From NCBI GenBank assembly GCA_009781565.1, contig WQXV01000067.1:1-6379 (forward strand): a DNA stretch of 6,379 bases. Direction: 5' to 3'. The notes beneath the pieces are model-generated. The model searched no databases. It saw nothing but the letters and a program-made list of their open reading frames with translations, and was not told where the DNA came from. Positions 6,116-6,379 of this stretch are shown piece after piece. The translations under genes were made by a program, and so were the position numbers. Each line of letters begins with the position of its first letter. The stretch's first letter is position 1. Source of the stretch: Actinomycetes bacterium (lineage in GTDB: Bacteria; Actinomycetota; Coriobacteriia; WRKU01).

Positions 6116-6379
6116 ATGGAGAGCAAGAGCACAGGACAGATACCTGACGAACAGCACCTGATGGGGGTATTCGCCCGCATACCGGTCGAGTTCGTAGCTG
6201 GACAAGGCATGGAGCTTTATGATGCTTCGGGCAAACGCTACTATGATTTCCTCTCCGGTTTCGCCGTGGTCAGTTTGTGACACAACCATCCTGCGGTCGT
6301 CAAAGCATTGCACGAGCAGGCAGATAAACTGTGGCACGTCGGCAACTTCTTCTACATCGAGCATCGTGCTCAGCTGGCA
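6116..6379 (+). pseudogene. argD: Acetylornithine aminotransferase, 5' part, interrupted by in-frame TGA at codon 55
   Basis: ArgD is a PLP enzyme that converts N-acetylglutamate semialdehyde to N-acetylornithine. The frame from ATG 6116 reads through the known N-terminal pattern: a short variable start, LMGVFARIPVEF, then GMELYDASGKRYYDFLSG and FAVVSL. Codon 55 (6278-6280) is TGA, and the same frame continues with HNHPAVVKALHEQADKLWH and NFFYIEHRAQLA to the window edge, without another stop or frameshift. In the family this stretch is 'L-G-H-x-H-P', so TGA sits where a conserved Gly belongs; GGA to TGA is one base change. The gene is cut by the right edge, so the PLP-lysine region is not visible. 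The start has only a weak Shine-Dalgarno (GGA at 6106-6108); an in-frame TTG at 6104 is an alternative. It may be a real nonsense mutation, a sequence error or recoding. Confidence 0.85.

Noticed and set aside
6278..6280. Selenocysteine or stop-codon readthrough at the argD TGA
   Set aside because: The family has Gly, not Cys, at this position. No selenocysteine-insertion hairpin is evident in the roughly 40 bases after the TGA by eye, and the following CAC is not a known strong readthrough context.

Overview
The window looks like bacterial chromosome of moderately high GC (mid-50s % by eye), with Shine-Dalgarno-led genes and mostly ATG starts. It carries the start of an arginine-biosynthesis operon in the order argC-argJ-argB-argD. 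This gene order, the codon use and the neighbours would fit an anaerobic actinobacterium, perhaps Coriobacteriia. That placement is an impression; there is no rRNA or other marker to fix it.

Left part (1-1656): the C-terminal part of an ECF-transporter S component runs in from the left edge. It is followed 14 bases later by a 92-residue single-span membrane protein that I do not recognise. Converging on it from the minus strand, with only 8 bases between, is a P1-family (S58/DmpA/NylC-like) self-cleaving Ntn-type peptidase with its catalytic residues visible.

Middle (1657-2836): a 133-bp divergent region separates the peptidase from a secreted murein hydrolase with a signal peptide, a coiled-coil region and a C-terminal M23 (LytM-type) domain.

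Right part (2837-6379): a 122-bp AT-rich regulatory region precedes argC. It holds ARG-box-like elements, a plausible promoter and a striking pair of mutually exclusive inverted repeats, one reaching into the argC start codon. Next come argC (reductase), argJ (ornithine acetyltransferase, probably bifunctional), argB (N-acetylglutamate kinase of the arginine-sensitive type) and the first part of argD (acetylornithine aminotransferase). Gene junctions are tight: argC/argJ overlap by ATGA, argJ/argB are 2 bases apart, and argB/argD are 27 bases apart. ArgB, ArgC, ArgD and ArgJ would act in turn to make ornithine, with ArgJ recycling the acetyl group.

The main surprise is in argD. Its reading frame is clear and well conserved up to the right edge, but codon 55, where the family has a Gly just before the HNHP segment, is TGA. 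This hides the gene from ordinary ORF calling. A point mutation or assembly error is the simplest explanation. UGA recoding is possible in principle but poorly supported by the other genes. I saw no RNA genes, insertion sequences, CRISPR arrays or convincing intrinsic terminators. No gene-free stretch exceeds 135 bases.
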